Assembly: GCA_016930645.1 (NCBI GenBank)
Contig: JAFGGH010000083.1
Coordinates: 1 to 64,000, forward strand
Direction: 5' to 3'
DNA: 64,000 bases
DNA from: Sedimentisphaerales bacterium
GTDB lineage: Bacteria > Planctomycetota > Phycisphaerae > Sedimentisphaerales > Anaerobacaceae
The translations under genes and the position numbers were made by a program. The notes under the pieces were generated by a model. That model was not told the origin of the DNA, did no database searches, and saw only the letters and a program-made list of their open reading frames with translations. Numbering within the stretch: the stretch's first letter is position 1; each line of letters starts with the position of its first letter. Positions 16,133-23,970 of the stretch are shown piece after piece.

Positions 16133-17179
16133 TTATTTGTTGAAAGCTGATATATCCAGCTCTGTGTAGTCATCGGGTATATTCGGGATAAAGATGCTGT
16201 CATCAAATTCGGCACCCCATTCAATACTGCTTGTTTCGGATTTAGTGTGAACATCAGTAAAGTTCGTCAATGGGCCTTTTTTCATTATAAAATCAGCTTC
16301 AACTTTAATCGGTAGTTTTGTTTCGACATCTACCCAGAGCCGCCATGTATTATCGCCGATAGGGAACATTCCTTTGCTGACTTTCGCCATTTCGGCCATA
16401 GCTTTTGGATTTACGGTTTCGAAGCCTTCCGCCTTTCTGCCGTTAATTTCTTTTTGGCCGAGCCTGACGGGATTCGATTCCGATACTATCCATTCGACAT
16501 AACCTTTTGCATTGAAACCTTCCTGCAGCTCAAGGGCGGTATTATCAAGTGGAATGATAAAATATTTTTTAGGCGGATGCAGGACGGTAATAATCTGCTG
16601 CTTTTCCTTGAGAAGATAAACGGTTGTTATAAGGTTGCCGTTTTGGTCGTATTGCTCTTCGACGGCACCGTGTTCGGTAGAGACATATTTCTTCACATCG
16701 GTAATCATAAAAGGCTGGTCTTGCCCGACAACGGTAATAATGCGATTTTCACGCTGAATAATCTTGTCGAATTGTTTGACTTTTTCAACCACGTCAGCGA
16801 GGACGACCGACGTCGGTCCGACGAAGAGGCTGAATATAACCGCAGCTACGAGTATTACCGCTGCTGCGGTTGCGAGTTTTGTGATTTTACTGTTCATAAT
16901 TATTCTCCATATCTGTATGTGCCGGTAATCCCGGCGAGATTGTTTTAGTTTTTGGTTTTGCCGGCGGATAATTCTGTCAGCAACCTTGTTTTCCAGAGCT
17001 ACCTGTTTGAATTGCTCGCTGCTTTCTTTAAGGTTCGCTTGAAGCTCGTTTAGCTCATTAAGCTCAGCCTGGCAGCCGGTACATTTAGCCAGGTGCTCTT
17101 GAATTTGTTTTTCCTGATTATCTTCAAGAAGGCCTTCGGTGTATTCAACGAGTTTTTCTTTACATTCAGCGCAGTTCAT
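16133..17179 (-). CDS. Zinc-finger anti-sigma factor with periplasmic domain
   Basis: This 348-residue membrane protein has an N-terminal anti-sigma zinc finger ('MNCAECKEKL' then H29-x3-C33-x2-C36, 'HLAKCTGC'), a cytoplasmic linker with the motif 'IWRIIMNSKITKLA', a single TM helix (about 98-118) and a periplasmic domain of about 230 residues resembling lipoprotein-carrier-like or DUF-type planctomycete anti-sigma domains. It would hold the upstream ECF sigma factor inactive until an envelope signal arrives. ATGA overlap with the sigma gene (17176-17179) supports co-expression. An intrinsic terminator follows. Confidence 0.85.
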   Translation of the reverse strand: MNCAECKEKLVEYTEGLLEDNQEKQIQEHLAKCTGCQAELNELNELQANLKESSEQFKQVALENKVADRIIRRQNQKLKQSRRDYRHIQIWRIIMNSKITKLATAAAVILVAAVIFSLFVGPTSVVLADVVEKVKQFDKIIQRENRIITVVGQDQPFMITDVKKYVSTEHGAVEEQYDQNGNLITTVYLLKEKQQIITVLHPPKKYFIIPLDNTALELQEGFNAKGYVEWIVSESNPVRLGQKEINGRKAEGFETVNPKAMAEMAKVSKGMFPIGDNTWRLWVDVETKLPIKVEADFIMKKGPLTNFTDVHTKSETSSIEWGAEFDDSIFIPNIPDDYTELDISAFNK

Positions 17180-17703
17180 TTTTGCACCTCATTATTTTGT
17201 TTCCGCAGAATTTCGCGTAGTTGTGAATAAGCCCTTGAGAGTGTTTTAGTAACCGTACCGAGACGCATATCAAGGATTTGAGCGATTTCCTTACAGGAAC
17301 GTCCTGCGTAAAACCTGAGCAGTATTACTTCCCTGTAGCCGGCCGGCAGCAGGGCGATTGCCTGTTCCATTTCGAAGTCTCCTGATGGTTCGGCCTCTGT
17401 TACTTGTAGAGTTTGAGGCTCAGGAATTGGTTTGAAGCGGCTTTTATTTCTGGTTTGCTCCTTGGCTACCCTGTCAGCAATACCTATAAGCCAGGAATTA
17501 AAGCTCTGATGCTTTTTCAGGTTGTTCAGGGCAAAATATGCCCGGACAAAGGTCTCCTGAGCTGCTTCTTCGGCGTCATTTTTGTTTCGGAGCTTACCTG
17601 CCAAATAGGCCGTTACAGGCCATTGATGCTTTATTACAAGATGCCGAAAATCATCGGGATGGCCGTCCAAACACCGCTCTATATGATATTTGTCGCTTTG
17701 CAC
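17176..17703 (-). CDS. ECF sigma factor (sigma-70 family)
   Basis: This 175-residue alternative sigma factor has region 2 ('DAEEAAQETFVRAYFALNNL' and 'HQSFNSWLIGIADRVAKEQT') and region 4 ('LPAGYREVILLRFYAGRSCK' with 'EIAQILDMRLGTVTKTLSRA' forming the HTH). It is paired by a 4-nt overlap with the zinc-finger anti-sigma gene. Such pairs in planctomycetes respond to envelope or nutrient signals; the regulon is unknown. There is no obvious autoregulatory promoter in the 130 nt upstream, which mostly holds the terminator of the previous unit. Confidence 0.93.
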   Translation of the reverse strand: MQSDKYHIERCLDGHPDDFRHLVIKHQWPVTAYLAGKLRNKNDAEEAAQETFVRAYFALNNLKKHQSFNSWLIGIADRVAKEQTRNKSRFKPIPEPQTLQVTEAEPSGDFEMEQAIALLPAGYREVILLRFYAGRSCKEIAQILDMRLGTVTKTLSRAYSQLREILRKQNNEVQK

Positions 17704-17787
17704 TTTTCTACCTCAAGAACAATAAGGAGAACCGGTTTCTCACTATATAGTGCAGTAAGCGGACATTTTGCGACAGAAAAAATAAAA

Positions 17788-17815
17788 AAAGGCCGGTTTT
17801 GCTAAACCGGCCTTT
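17788..17815 (-). terminator. Intrinsic terminator of the second sigma/anti-sigma unit
   Basis: AAAGGCCGGTTT (17788-17799) pairs perfectly with AAACCGGCCTTT (17804-17815) around the loop TGCT. On the minus strand a T-rich tract follows (17777-17790). It ends the transcript of the gene that stops at 17839. Confidence 0.88.
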
Positions 17816-17838
17816 AAGGATAATTATATCAACACCTC

Positions 17839-19461
17839 TCAGATTCCGCCGTCAAACTGCCAGCGGTGCGCTTCGTTGTCATTTCGAATCGCCAGGTTGT
17901 GTTTTTTGACTCCGCCCGGCACACGGCATCTCACAAAGTAAGCCGAATTCTCTTCCGACCAGACAGATTTCCCTATTACTTCACAAAATGGTTGTTCTTC
18001 CTTTGGTTGGCCGCGTTTTGTCCACTCTTCGAAGTCATGTTTTAGTTCTTCCACAAAAGAATCCGGCGCGAATTTTCGCATTTCATCCCAGTCCTGCCTT
18101 GAAAAGGCCTCATTGAATGCCTTCACTGCTTCATCCGGAGACATCTTGGCGTATGTATCGTTATCCGGCAGGACCTCCGGCTCGTTCGACCATTTCATTT
18201 CGCGAAGAAGTCGTAGTTTAGAGTCACACATTCCCGTTATGACTAACCGTCCCGCAGCATTTGTTTTGGATAGCCGCAAGTTGAATTTCTGCGACGGAAT
18301 CCTTATCTCGTATGGTATAAACCAGCCTCTATAGCCGCCGGATTTGAATGGCTCGCCGATGCTGATAATCTCCAGTCCGCCGAGGTATTCCTTTATTTGC
18401 TCGTCAATGCTTGAAGCACCCCAGAATTTCAAGACTTCATCCCAGTTTTCCTCTGCGCATGCCTGAAATAAAGCCGCGGCGACCTCTTTTGGTGTCATGT
18501 TTTCATATTTCTCATTATCCGGCAGTATTTGCGGCTCCGTGTGCCAAATCATATCTTCCGGCAAGTCGAGAGCGAAAACGCTGCCGGGAATTTCTGTATT
18601 GTATTCGATGTCCGTGACCTCAAAGACCAGCACATCATTATCTTTGGTGTACACGAACACCTGGAAACTTTCCAATAAATTCGTTTCTGTATCAAAGCGG
18701 TAAACTTTCAGGTGGTCGGAGTCCGAGATGAACTGGTTTCGAAGATAATCATTCTCAGCAACGTCGGTTGTTACGTCAACCTCGAGTACAATCTTGTCCC
18801 TGCCTTCAATGTCCGTGTGTTGGATATGAATTTGGCGGTCCGGATTGTCCTTCGCGTTTTGCATCTCACTGTCCAACAGCTCGCTTACGTTTAATAATCG
18901 GCCCATCCATGAGTCAAAACAGCCTAAAGGCCAGGTTTCTTCTTTAATAACCCCGTGATTGGGGCGTATTAACATAGTGGTGCTTTGCCCATCCATAAGC
19001 AAAACCCGTCCGGGTTTTTCTACACGCCACCGTACCAGCCCGTTTTCGTCTGTCTGTTTCCACATCTCAATAGGCACAAAATCATAATCCAGGCCAATCA
19101 GTGAAAAGTTATCACTCGGTAATGTACGCATACGAGCATTCATGTGTACTGACCATATATCAGATACCGCATCAATTGCATCTTGCAAAACCTGAGCATA
19201 GGCTGTCGGTACGGATTGTTCTATAAAAGTAATGCCAATGACTGCTGCGATTACTATCGTTGCAGCGGCGGCGAGTTTTGTTATTTTACTTTTCATAATT
19301 ATTCTCCATATATTTGGCTCAGGCTCAATGTGTCTGTGTTCTGATATTTGCTTATGGGCCTGGAGCAATTGGTTTAGAATTTTCTCGTCAGCATCGATGT
19401 TTGTGCCGACCTCAGCTTTTTTGAAAAACCTTTTTATATCATCCGCGCGTTTCATAATCAT
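17839..19461 (-). CDS. Anti-sigma-like membrane protein with tandem C-terminal domains
   Basis: This 540-residue protein is translationally coupled to the ECF sigma gene upstream (overlap 19458-19461). The N-terminal cytoplasmic part (1-55) has no zinc finger and holds 'IWRIIMKSKITKLA', the same motif as in the first anti-sigma. One TM helix (about 61-77) follows, then a periplasmic region. Residues about 310-540 contain two related units beginning 'ILPDNEKYENMTPKEV' and 'VLPDNDTYAKMSPDEA', each an NTF2-like or similar alpha/beta domain. It is probably an atypical anti-sigma or signal sensor. The exact mechanism is unknown. Confidence 0.72.
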   Translation of the reverse strand: MIMKRADDIKRFFKKAEVGTNIDADEKILNQLLQAHKQISEHRHIEPEPNIWRIIMKSKITKLAAAATIVIAAVIGITFIEQSVPTAYAQVLQDAIDAVSDIWSVHMNARMRTLPSDNFSLIGLDYDFVPIEMWKQTDENGLVRWRVEKPGRVLLMDGQSTTMLIRPNHGVIKEETWPLGCFDSWMGRLLNVSELLDSEMQNAKDNPDRQIHIQHTDIEGRDKIVLEVDVTTDVAENDYLRNQFISDSDHLKVYRFDTETNLLESFQVFVYTKDNDVLVFEVTDIEYNTEIPGSVFALDLPEDMIWHTEPQILPDNEKYENMTPKEVAAALFQACAEENWDEVLKFWGASSIDEQIKEYLGGLEIISIGEPFKSGGYRGWFIPYEIRIPSQKFNLRLSKTNAAGRLVITGMCDSKLRLLREMKWSNEPEVLPDNDTYAKMSPDEAVKAFNEAFSRQDWDEMRKFAPDSFVEELKHDFEEWTKRGQPKEEQPFCEVIGKSVWSEENSAYFVRCRVPGGVKKHNLAIRNDNEAHRWQFDGGI

Positions 19462-20003
19462 ATTTTTCCATTCAAAATCGACCGCAGTCTGTCAATTCCA
19501 TATCGATAACGGCCTTTGACTGTGTTAGCTGAAACACTCTGAATTATGGCTATCTTTTTGTAGGCCATATTGTTTTCTATTCTCAGGGCTACTACTTCGC
19601 GTTGCTCATCCGGTAACTGAGCCATAGCTGAGCTTAGAAACTTCAATTGTTCGCTGAGTATCGCCCATTGCTCAGGCCTTTTTTCACTGGAGGCTGTGCA
19701 GTCGTTTTCGTTCAGTTGCGATGTTCTGTGCCTGGCTGTGTTACGCCTGATATTGCGAATCCGGTTTACAACGCTCGTAGCAAGATAACTTTTTAGACTG
19801 CCGTGCAATTCCATCCGGCCAATCGACTTGGTAAAACTCAGGAAGACATCGTGAACGCAATCTTCGGCGATATATACATCATTAGTCAATACAACACCCA
19901 GTTTTAGAAGCTGGAGTCTGTACTTGTCGTAAATCCCGCGCAGGGCATCGGAGTCGCCGTTTTTGAACTTTTTAATCAACAATCTGTCTTCAAGAACTTT
20001 CAT
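19458..20003 (-). CDS. ECF sigma factor (sigma-70 family)
   Basis: The protein has 181 residues. Region 2 has 'YIAEDCVHDVFLSFTKSIGR' and 'LKSYLATSVVNRIRNIRRNT'; region 4 has 'AMAQLPDEQREVVALRIENN' and 'MAYKKIAIIQSVSANTVKGR'. It is distinct from the neighbouring sigma factor at 17176-17703. It overlaps the anti-sigma-like gene by 4 nt and ends in 'ILNGKI'. The two pairs probably arose from related units, since both partners share the 'IWRIIM' motif. Confidence 0.92.
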   Translation of the reverse strand: MKVLEDRLLIKKFKNGDSDALRGIYDKYRLQLLKLGVVLTNDVYIAEDCVHDVFLSFTKSIGRMELHGSLKSYLATSVVNRIRNIRRNTARHRTSQLNENDCTASSEKRPEQWAILSEQLKFLSSAMAQLPDEQREVVALRIENNMAYKKIAIIQSVSANTVKGRYRYGIDRLRSILNGKI

Positions 20004-20069
20004 ACATCCGGCCGGATAAACAACGTCGTTCGTATATTACACACCAAAGTAATAGATTTGGGTATAAAA

Positions 20070-20095
20070 AAAGCCGGGCAAAATCACCCGGCTTT
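20070..20095 (-). terminator. Intrinsic terminator downstream of GH43
   Basis: AAAGCCGGG (20070-20078) pairs with CCCGGCTTT (20087-20095); on the minus strand a T-rich run follows (20063-20070). The surrounding 75 nt recur, imperfectly, at 23548-23627. Confidence 0.8.
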
Positions 20096-20117
20096 GGTTT
20101 TAGAGTTGGATAGTGGT

Positions 20118-20240
20118 CTATTTTTTAATGCATTCGGCAAAATACATCGTTGTATAATCATCAAGGATTTTAAGATTAAAAGTCTCCGCGGTGATTTCTG
20201 CATTTAAAAATAAAACTGTCAAATACCGGCTTATTTCCAA
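20118..20240 (-). pseudogene. Decayed C-terminus, probably of an anti-sigma-like protein
   Basis: On the minus strand a frame reads '...NAEITAETFNLKILDDY' and ends 'TTMYFAECIKK' at a stop (20118-20120), just before the terminator. This resembles the C-terminal tail of the periplasmic domain of the zinc-finger anti-sigma here ('IPNIPDDYTELDISAFNK'). No start codon or upstream domain is present; the frame runs into the GH43 gene. It seems to be a leftover of a gene removed or replaced by the GH43 insertion. The family guess rests on eye comparison only. Confidence 0.35.
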
Positions 20241-20249
20241 GGTGAGGTG

Positions 20250-23200
20250 CTAATATTTTTTCAGGTCCCAGTGATTGGCAAGGCGGTCGGCTTGGTCTTT
20301 GGTGAGTTGAATAACTGCGCCGTGCTTTGGTGAAGAGAAATTGGTCGTTTTCATGACGCCTTCATTAAAGTGACCAAGATCTTCGAAGGTAACAAAATCG
20401 CTGGTTTGGCAAAAACCAAAATTATGAGGCCTGATACTGAAAATGTCATACATCAGCACCCATTTGTCTTTGCCGATACGCTTGAAGACATTTGGAGCTT
20501 CGCAGGCACCCGGCTCGACATCAATCCATTGCGACTGGTATTCATAGCCCTTGTTGATATGGTCGGAAAAGGCCAACTTAATACCGCCTGGTCTTCCCTG
20601 TGCGACATACATCATACAATAACGCCCATCCGGCAGGGGGGTAATATCGGCATCGAGAACCTGGATTTCCGGATTCGGATATTCAAACAGCAGCTTCGGC
20701 AATGTGGTCAGTTTCGTAAAATCGTTATCGGTATAGGCATAATACAGTTTCGTGCGTCCGTGGGCGATGCGCATGGTAAAATACAACATCATCTTGTCCG
20801 CCTCGGGGTCGTAGATTGTCTGCGGAGCCCAGGCACAGCCCATTTCTTTTAATTCAGAAAAGGCCTCAGTCAGCAGTACGTTACTGTGCGTCCAGTTTAT
20901 CAGGTCAAACGACTTCATCAGCACAAACCCGCGATTGTTACCCCAGTCATATTTCGCCGCATCCCGCTCCCACTGGGTATCTCGGTAGCCGGCTCGTTGG
21001 GCGAATATATGCAAATCGGTCATTGCCATATAAAACGCGCCATCCGGTCCGCGGGTGATGTGCGGGTCGCGAATACCTTTTTGCATTGCAATCTTATGAC
21101 CTTCTATGATCGGGTTGTTATCATTGAGGGCGGTAAAAGTGTAACCATCAGAACTCAGTGCCATGTGCAGACTGTGGTCTGAGTCACTGAAATAAACCAT
21201 CAGATAAGCCGCCATATCTTTTTCCATTGGCATTGTGCAGATGATAGGGGCGATGCCTTCAAGCGTCGGCTGGACGCGGATAATTTTTCCGGATTCGTCA
21301 AATGTCAGCTTGTCGATACAGGTTTCGCGATGATAGCCTGCTGAACGACCCATACGGATTCCCTTAGGATAGGTGAAGCGATGATAAACGATGTACCATT
21401 CGTCTTCACCGGGGACCTGGATTGTAGAATTATGGCCGGTGGCATAGATGCCGGCTTTTGCATCCTTTGCAATTACGAGGTTATCTGCAGGTATATCCAG
21501 CGGTCCGGTCGGGGTCGGAGCAATGGCATAACGAACTCGGTAGTTTTCACTGCGTGTATCATCTTCCGACCAGAGGATATAGTATTTGCCATTGCGATAA
21601 AAGACGTGCGCCCCTTCACGGAAGGTGCGATCCGGAGTTATGACCCTGATTGTGCTTTGATTGATAGACACCATATCGTCATTCAATTCAGCGACCGCCA
21701 TGTATCCATTGCCCCAGTAAAGGTAGCTTTTATTGGTCTTCGGGTCGGTGAAAACATCGGGGTCGATTTGCTGGCCGCCGTTGACGCCCGGAGGGAAAGA
21801 ATCAATGAGCGGTTTGCCGCTGTCGGTGAACGGCCCGGTCGGACTGTCAGAAACGGCAACTCCGATTTTTTGAGCTGCGGTGAAGTAGTAGAAGTATTTG
21901 TATTGGCCGTCTATCTTCTTTTCGGTGATGCAGGGTGCCCACGCATTGCGGTCGGCCCAGCTTACATCTTTTTTAAGGTCGAGAATGACGCCTTGGTCTT
22001 TCCAGTCAACGAGGTTGTCGGAGGAGAAGGCCTTGAAGTATGTTCCCGACCAGCTTGTAAAGCCGTCGCTGGTGGGATAAATGTAGTACTTTGCGGTTTT
22101 TTCGGAATAGATAATGTCAGGGTCGGCGTAGTAGCCATCGAGTACCGGATTATGGTCCTCGGTTGCTGTTACTTTAAGGACAATAGGCTTTTGTTCAGCG
22201 ATGTCGATGGAATATTCGACCGGGCCTTTGGAGAAATCCTGTTTGCCTTTTGGTGTGATGTTTGCGCCGGCAGAGGCCTCGAATTTCGGGTCCAGCCTGG
22301 TCAAATCCGTTCCGCGTTTGACCGACAGGCGAATTGTTCCTTTTTCCCTGTCGATCGCAACATTGCGTGTCTTTACCGATTCACTGGTCGCTTTAAACGA
22401 AAGATTCTCCAGCGTGCCCCACTTGTTCACCAGACGCATCAGCTCTTTGTTGGTAATCGGTACCACGGTTCCGTGACGCGGATGAAAGTCCATTGTGATT
22501 TCATTATCAATCACTTCGAAGTGTAATAAATCCGAACTGCGGGTGAACTGATAACGCCCTCTCGTATAAACGTCATACATCAGAATCCAGTCGTCGCTGT
22601 TATTGAGCTTGAATATACAGGAACCTTCCACCCTATCACGTGACCGGTCTATCCGCCGGTCGCTGTGGAGCTTGTATCCTTCCGTCAGCTTATCGGAAAT
22701 CGCCAGTTTGATACCCGGGTCGCCGTCCTCGGCTTTGTGAAACAGGTAGTACCTGCCGTCCTTATAGATGATGTCGCCGTCGATACAGGCTTTGGTATTA
22801 CTTTCAGCAGGCGGGAAATAAAGCTGTTTTGGCGCGGCTTCGAATCCGGTGAAATGTTCGTTGGCATAAGCGTAATAGATTTTATCAGGGTCATCACCTT
22901 GTTTCATAGAGAAATAGACCATATATTTGCCCGTTTTTTCATCGTAGATGGTTTGCGGCGCCCATACACGAGAAACCTTACCAAACTTTTGGGGATAGGT
23001 TTCGGGAATGTTCACTGCCGATGAAGTCCAGTTGATCAGATCGGTTGATTTCAGCATAACCATCGCATAGTTTCTCCAGCCCATCTTCGGAACATACAGG
23101 TCGGTTACGACCATATAGAAGGTTTTACCGTCGGCACATCGCAGGATGTGCGGGTCACGGACGCCGCCTGAGGTGCTGATGTCTTTGGAGTCTATAATCG

Positions 23201-23420
23201 GTTTATTGTTGTTCAGGGCTTTATAGTTGAATCCATCCTCGCTTATGGCGAAATGTATCTGCTCCTGCCCCGGTCCATTGCCGGTGAAATAGGCGAACAA
23301 ATAAGCTGAGTATTCTTTTTCCGGTGCACAGGAAGCTATGTTAGCGGCGGCCACCAAAATCGAAATGGTCATTAATGCGATAAAAACCGGTCTTTGTAAT
23401 TTTCTGAATAAGTTGTTCAT
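20250..23420 (-). CDS. Secreted triple-domain GH43 glycoside hydrolase
   Basis: This 1056-residue exported enzyme has a signal at 1-32, perhaps with the lipobox 'IASC'. Three GH43 five-bladed propellers follow. Domain A (36-335) has 'GVRDPHI' and 'RVEGSCIFK'. An Ig-like linker (336-422) follows. Domain B (424-725) has 'DGYYADPDIIY', 'QQIDPDVF' and 'FREGAHVFY'. Domain C (735-1056) has 'GIRDPHITRG' and 'CEAPNVFKR'. A and C are close relatives; B is of another GH43 subfamily. GH43 enzymes cut arabinose, xylose or galactose side chains of plant or algal polysaccharides. The Asp and Glu residues expected for catalysis are visible in all three, so all may be active. Confidence 0.92.
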   Translation of the reverse strand: MNNLFRKLQRPVFIALMTISILVAAANIASCAPEKEYSAYLFAYFTGNGPGQEQIHFAISEDGFNYKALNNNKPIIDSKDISTSGGVRDPHILRCADGKTFYMVVTDLYVPKMGWRNYAMVMLKSTDLINWTSSAVNIPETYPQKFGKVSRVWAPQTIYDEKTGKYMVYFSMKQGDDPDKIYYAYANEHFTGFEAAPKQLYFPPAESNTKACIDGDIIYKDGRYYLFHKAEDGDPGIKLAISDKLTEGYKLHSDRRIDRSRDRVEGSCIFKLNNSDDWILMYDVYTRGRYQFTRSSDLLHFEVIDNEITMDFHPRHGTVVPITNKELMRLVNKWGTLENLSFKATSESVKTRNVAIDREKGTIRLSVKRGTDLTRLDPKFEASAGANITPKGKQDFSKGPVEYSIDIAEQKPIVLKVTATEDHNPVLDGYYADPDIIYSEKTAKYYIYPTSDGFTSWSGTYFKAFSSDNLVDWKDQGVILDLKKDVSWADRNAWAPCITEKKIDGQYKYFYYFTAAQKIGVAVSDSPTGPFTDSGKPLIDSFPPGVNGGQQIDPDVFTDPKTNKSYLYWGNGYMAVAELNDDMVSINQSTIRVITPDRTFREGAHVFYRNGKYYILWSEDDTRSENYRVRYAIAPTPTGPLDIPADNLVIAKDAKAGIYATGHNSTIQVPGEDEWYIVYHRFTYPKGIRMGRSAGYHRETCIDKLTFDESGKIIRVQPTLEGIAPIICTMPMEKDMAAYLMVYFSDSDHSLHMALSSDGYTFTALNDNNPIIEGHKIAMQKGIRDPHITRGPDGAFYMAMTDLHIFAQRAGYRDTQWERDAAKYDWGNNRGFVLMKSFDLINWTHSNVLLTEAFSELKEMGCAWAPQTIYDPEADKMMLYFTMRIAHGRTKLYYAYTDNDFTKLTTLPKLLFEYPNPEIQVLDADITPLPDGRYCMMYVAQGRPGGIKLAFSDHINKGYEYQSQWIDVEPGACEAPNVFKRIGKDKWVLMYDIFSIRPHNFGFCQTSDFVTFEDLGHFNEGVMKTTNFSSPKHGAVIQLTKDQADRLANHWDLKKY

Positions 23421-23555
23421 TTAAGATTCTCCATTTTTTCTGATTTTGTTATTCGTTGTTATTTGTTGGTTAGTATCATACTATTTAACAGGCTGTTCAG
23501 CCACATAAAAACAAGTTCGGAATGTAGAGCAATATCCTCTGGTTTTGGTATAAAA

Positions 23556-23582
23556 AAAGCCGAGTGGATTTTGCCCGGCTTT
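23556..23582 (-). terminator. Terminator-like hairpin, copy of the one after GH43
   Basis: AAAGCCG (23556-23562) pairs with CGGCTTT (23576-23582), with A residues on the left that give a T-run on the minus strand. The hairpin and 50 nt beyond it (to about 23627) match 20063-20135 at roughly three quarters of positions by eye. It would end the decayed gene at 23640-23834. Confidence 0.65.
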
Positions 23583-23639
23583 GGTTTTTAGATTGGACGG
23601 CCTTCTATTTTTTAATGTATTCAGTGACGTTCGTATGCG

Positions 23640-23834
23640 CTATTGTAATTGTACCGGCAAGCCCTGCGGTCCATGAATCACGCAGGAAGTTTTCCCATCG
23701 ATTTGCCTGAATTGTACGATACATTTGGCTTGCCAGGCGGTGCCATCTCCGCGTTTTGTTGAAACCGGCACGACAATGAGAGGCCCGATTTTAGAGGAAC
23801 CTTCTTTCGTTATCTGACAACTGATAATGTTATT
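23640..23834 (-). pseudogene. Decayed gene fragment upstream of GH43
   Basis: A minus-strand frame without a start codon reads 'KIGPLIVVPVSTKRGDGTAW', then 'QAKCIVQFRQIDGKTSCVIH', then 'GPQGLPVQLQ' and a stop at 23640-23642. The codon choice (G-starting codons, no bias to Trp/Arg) looks like real coding sequence. A second frame downstream ends 'AHTNVTEYIKK' at a stop near the terminator, like the 'AECIKK' end of the other remnant. A frameshift between the two is possible. The family is unknown. Confidence 0.35.
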
Positions 23835-23970
23835 TTAGTATAGAATTTTGTCGGGAAGATTTATTTTTTGGGAAATTGCAGAAGATTTTTTTGACAAACC
23901 GGCTGACTGTAATAGGATATGTGTTAAAGTCCGTAAAAAGTACTATCTATAACCAAGGAAGGGAAAAAAG

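Larger units (their letters stand above)
23421..23970. other. Intergenic region between GH43 and the ST7-like gene
   Basis: This stretch of 550 nt holds the GH43 upstream region, a terminator-like hairpin at 23556-23582 in a segment that copies the one at 20059-20135, and a decayed frame on the minus strand (23640-23834). GGAAGGGA (23959-23966) precedes the plus-strand ATG at 23971. No other gene is seen. Confidence 0.55.

Noticed and set aside
21381-22526. Long plus-strand frame inside GH43
   Set aside because: Shadow of the GH43 gene; no domain and no ribosome binding site.
23588-23800. Alternative minus-strand frame ending 'VTEYIKK'
   Set aside because: Trp/Arg-rich upstream composition suggests it is out of frame over most of its length; only its last residues may be real after a frameshift.
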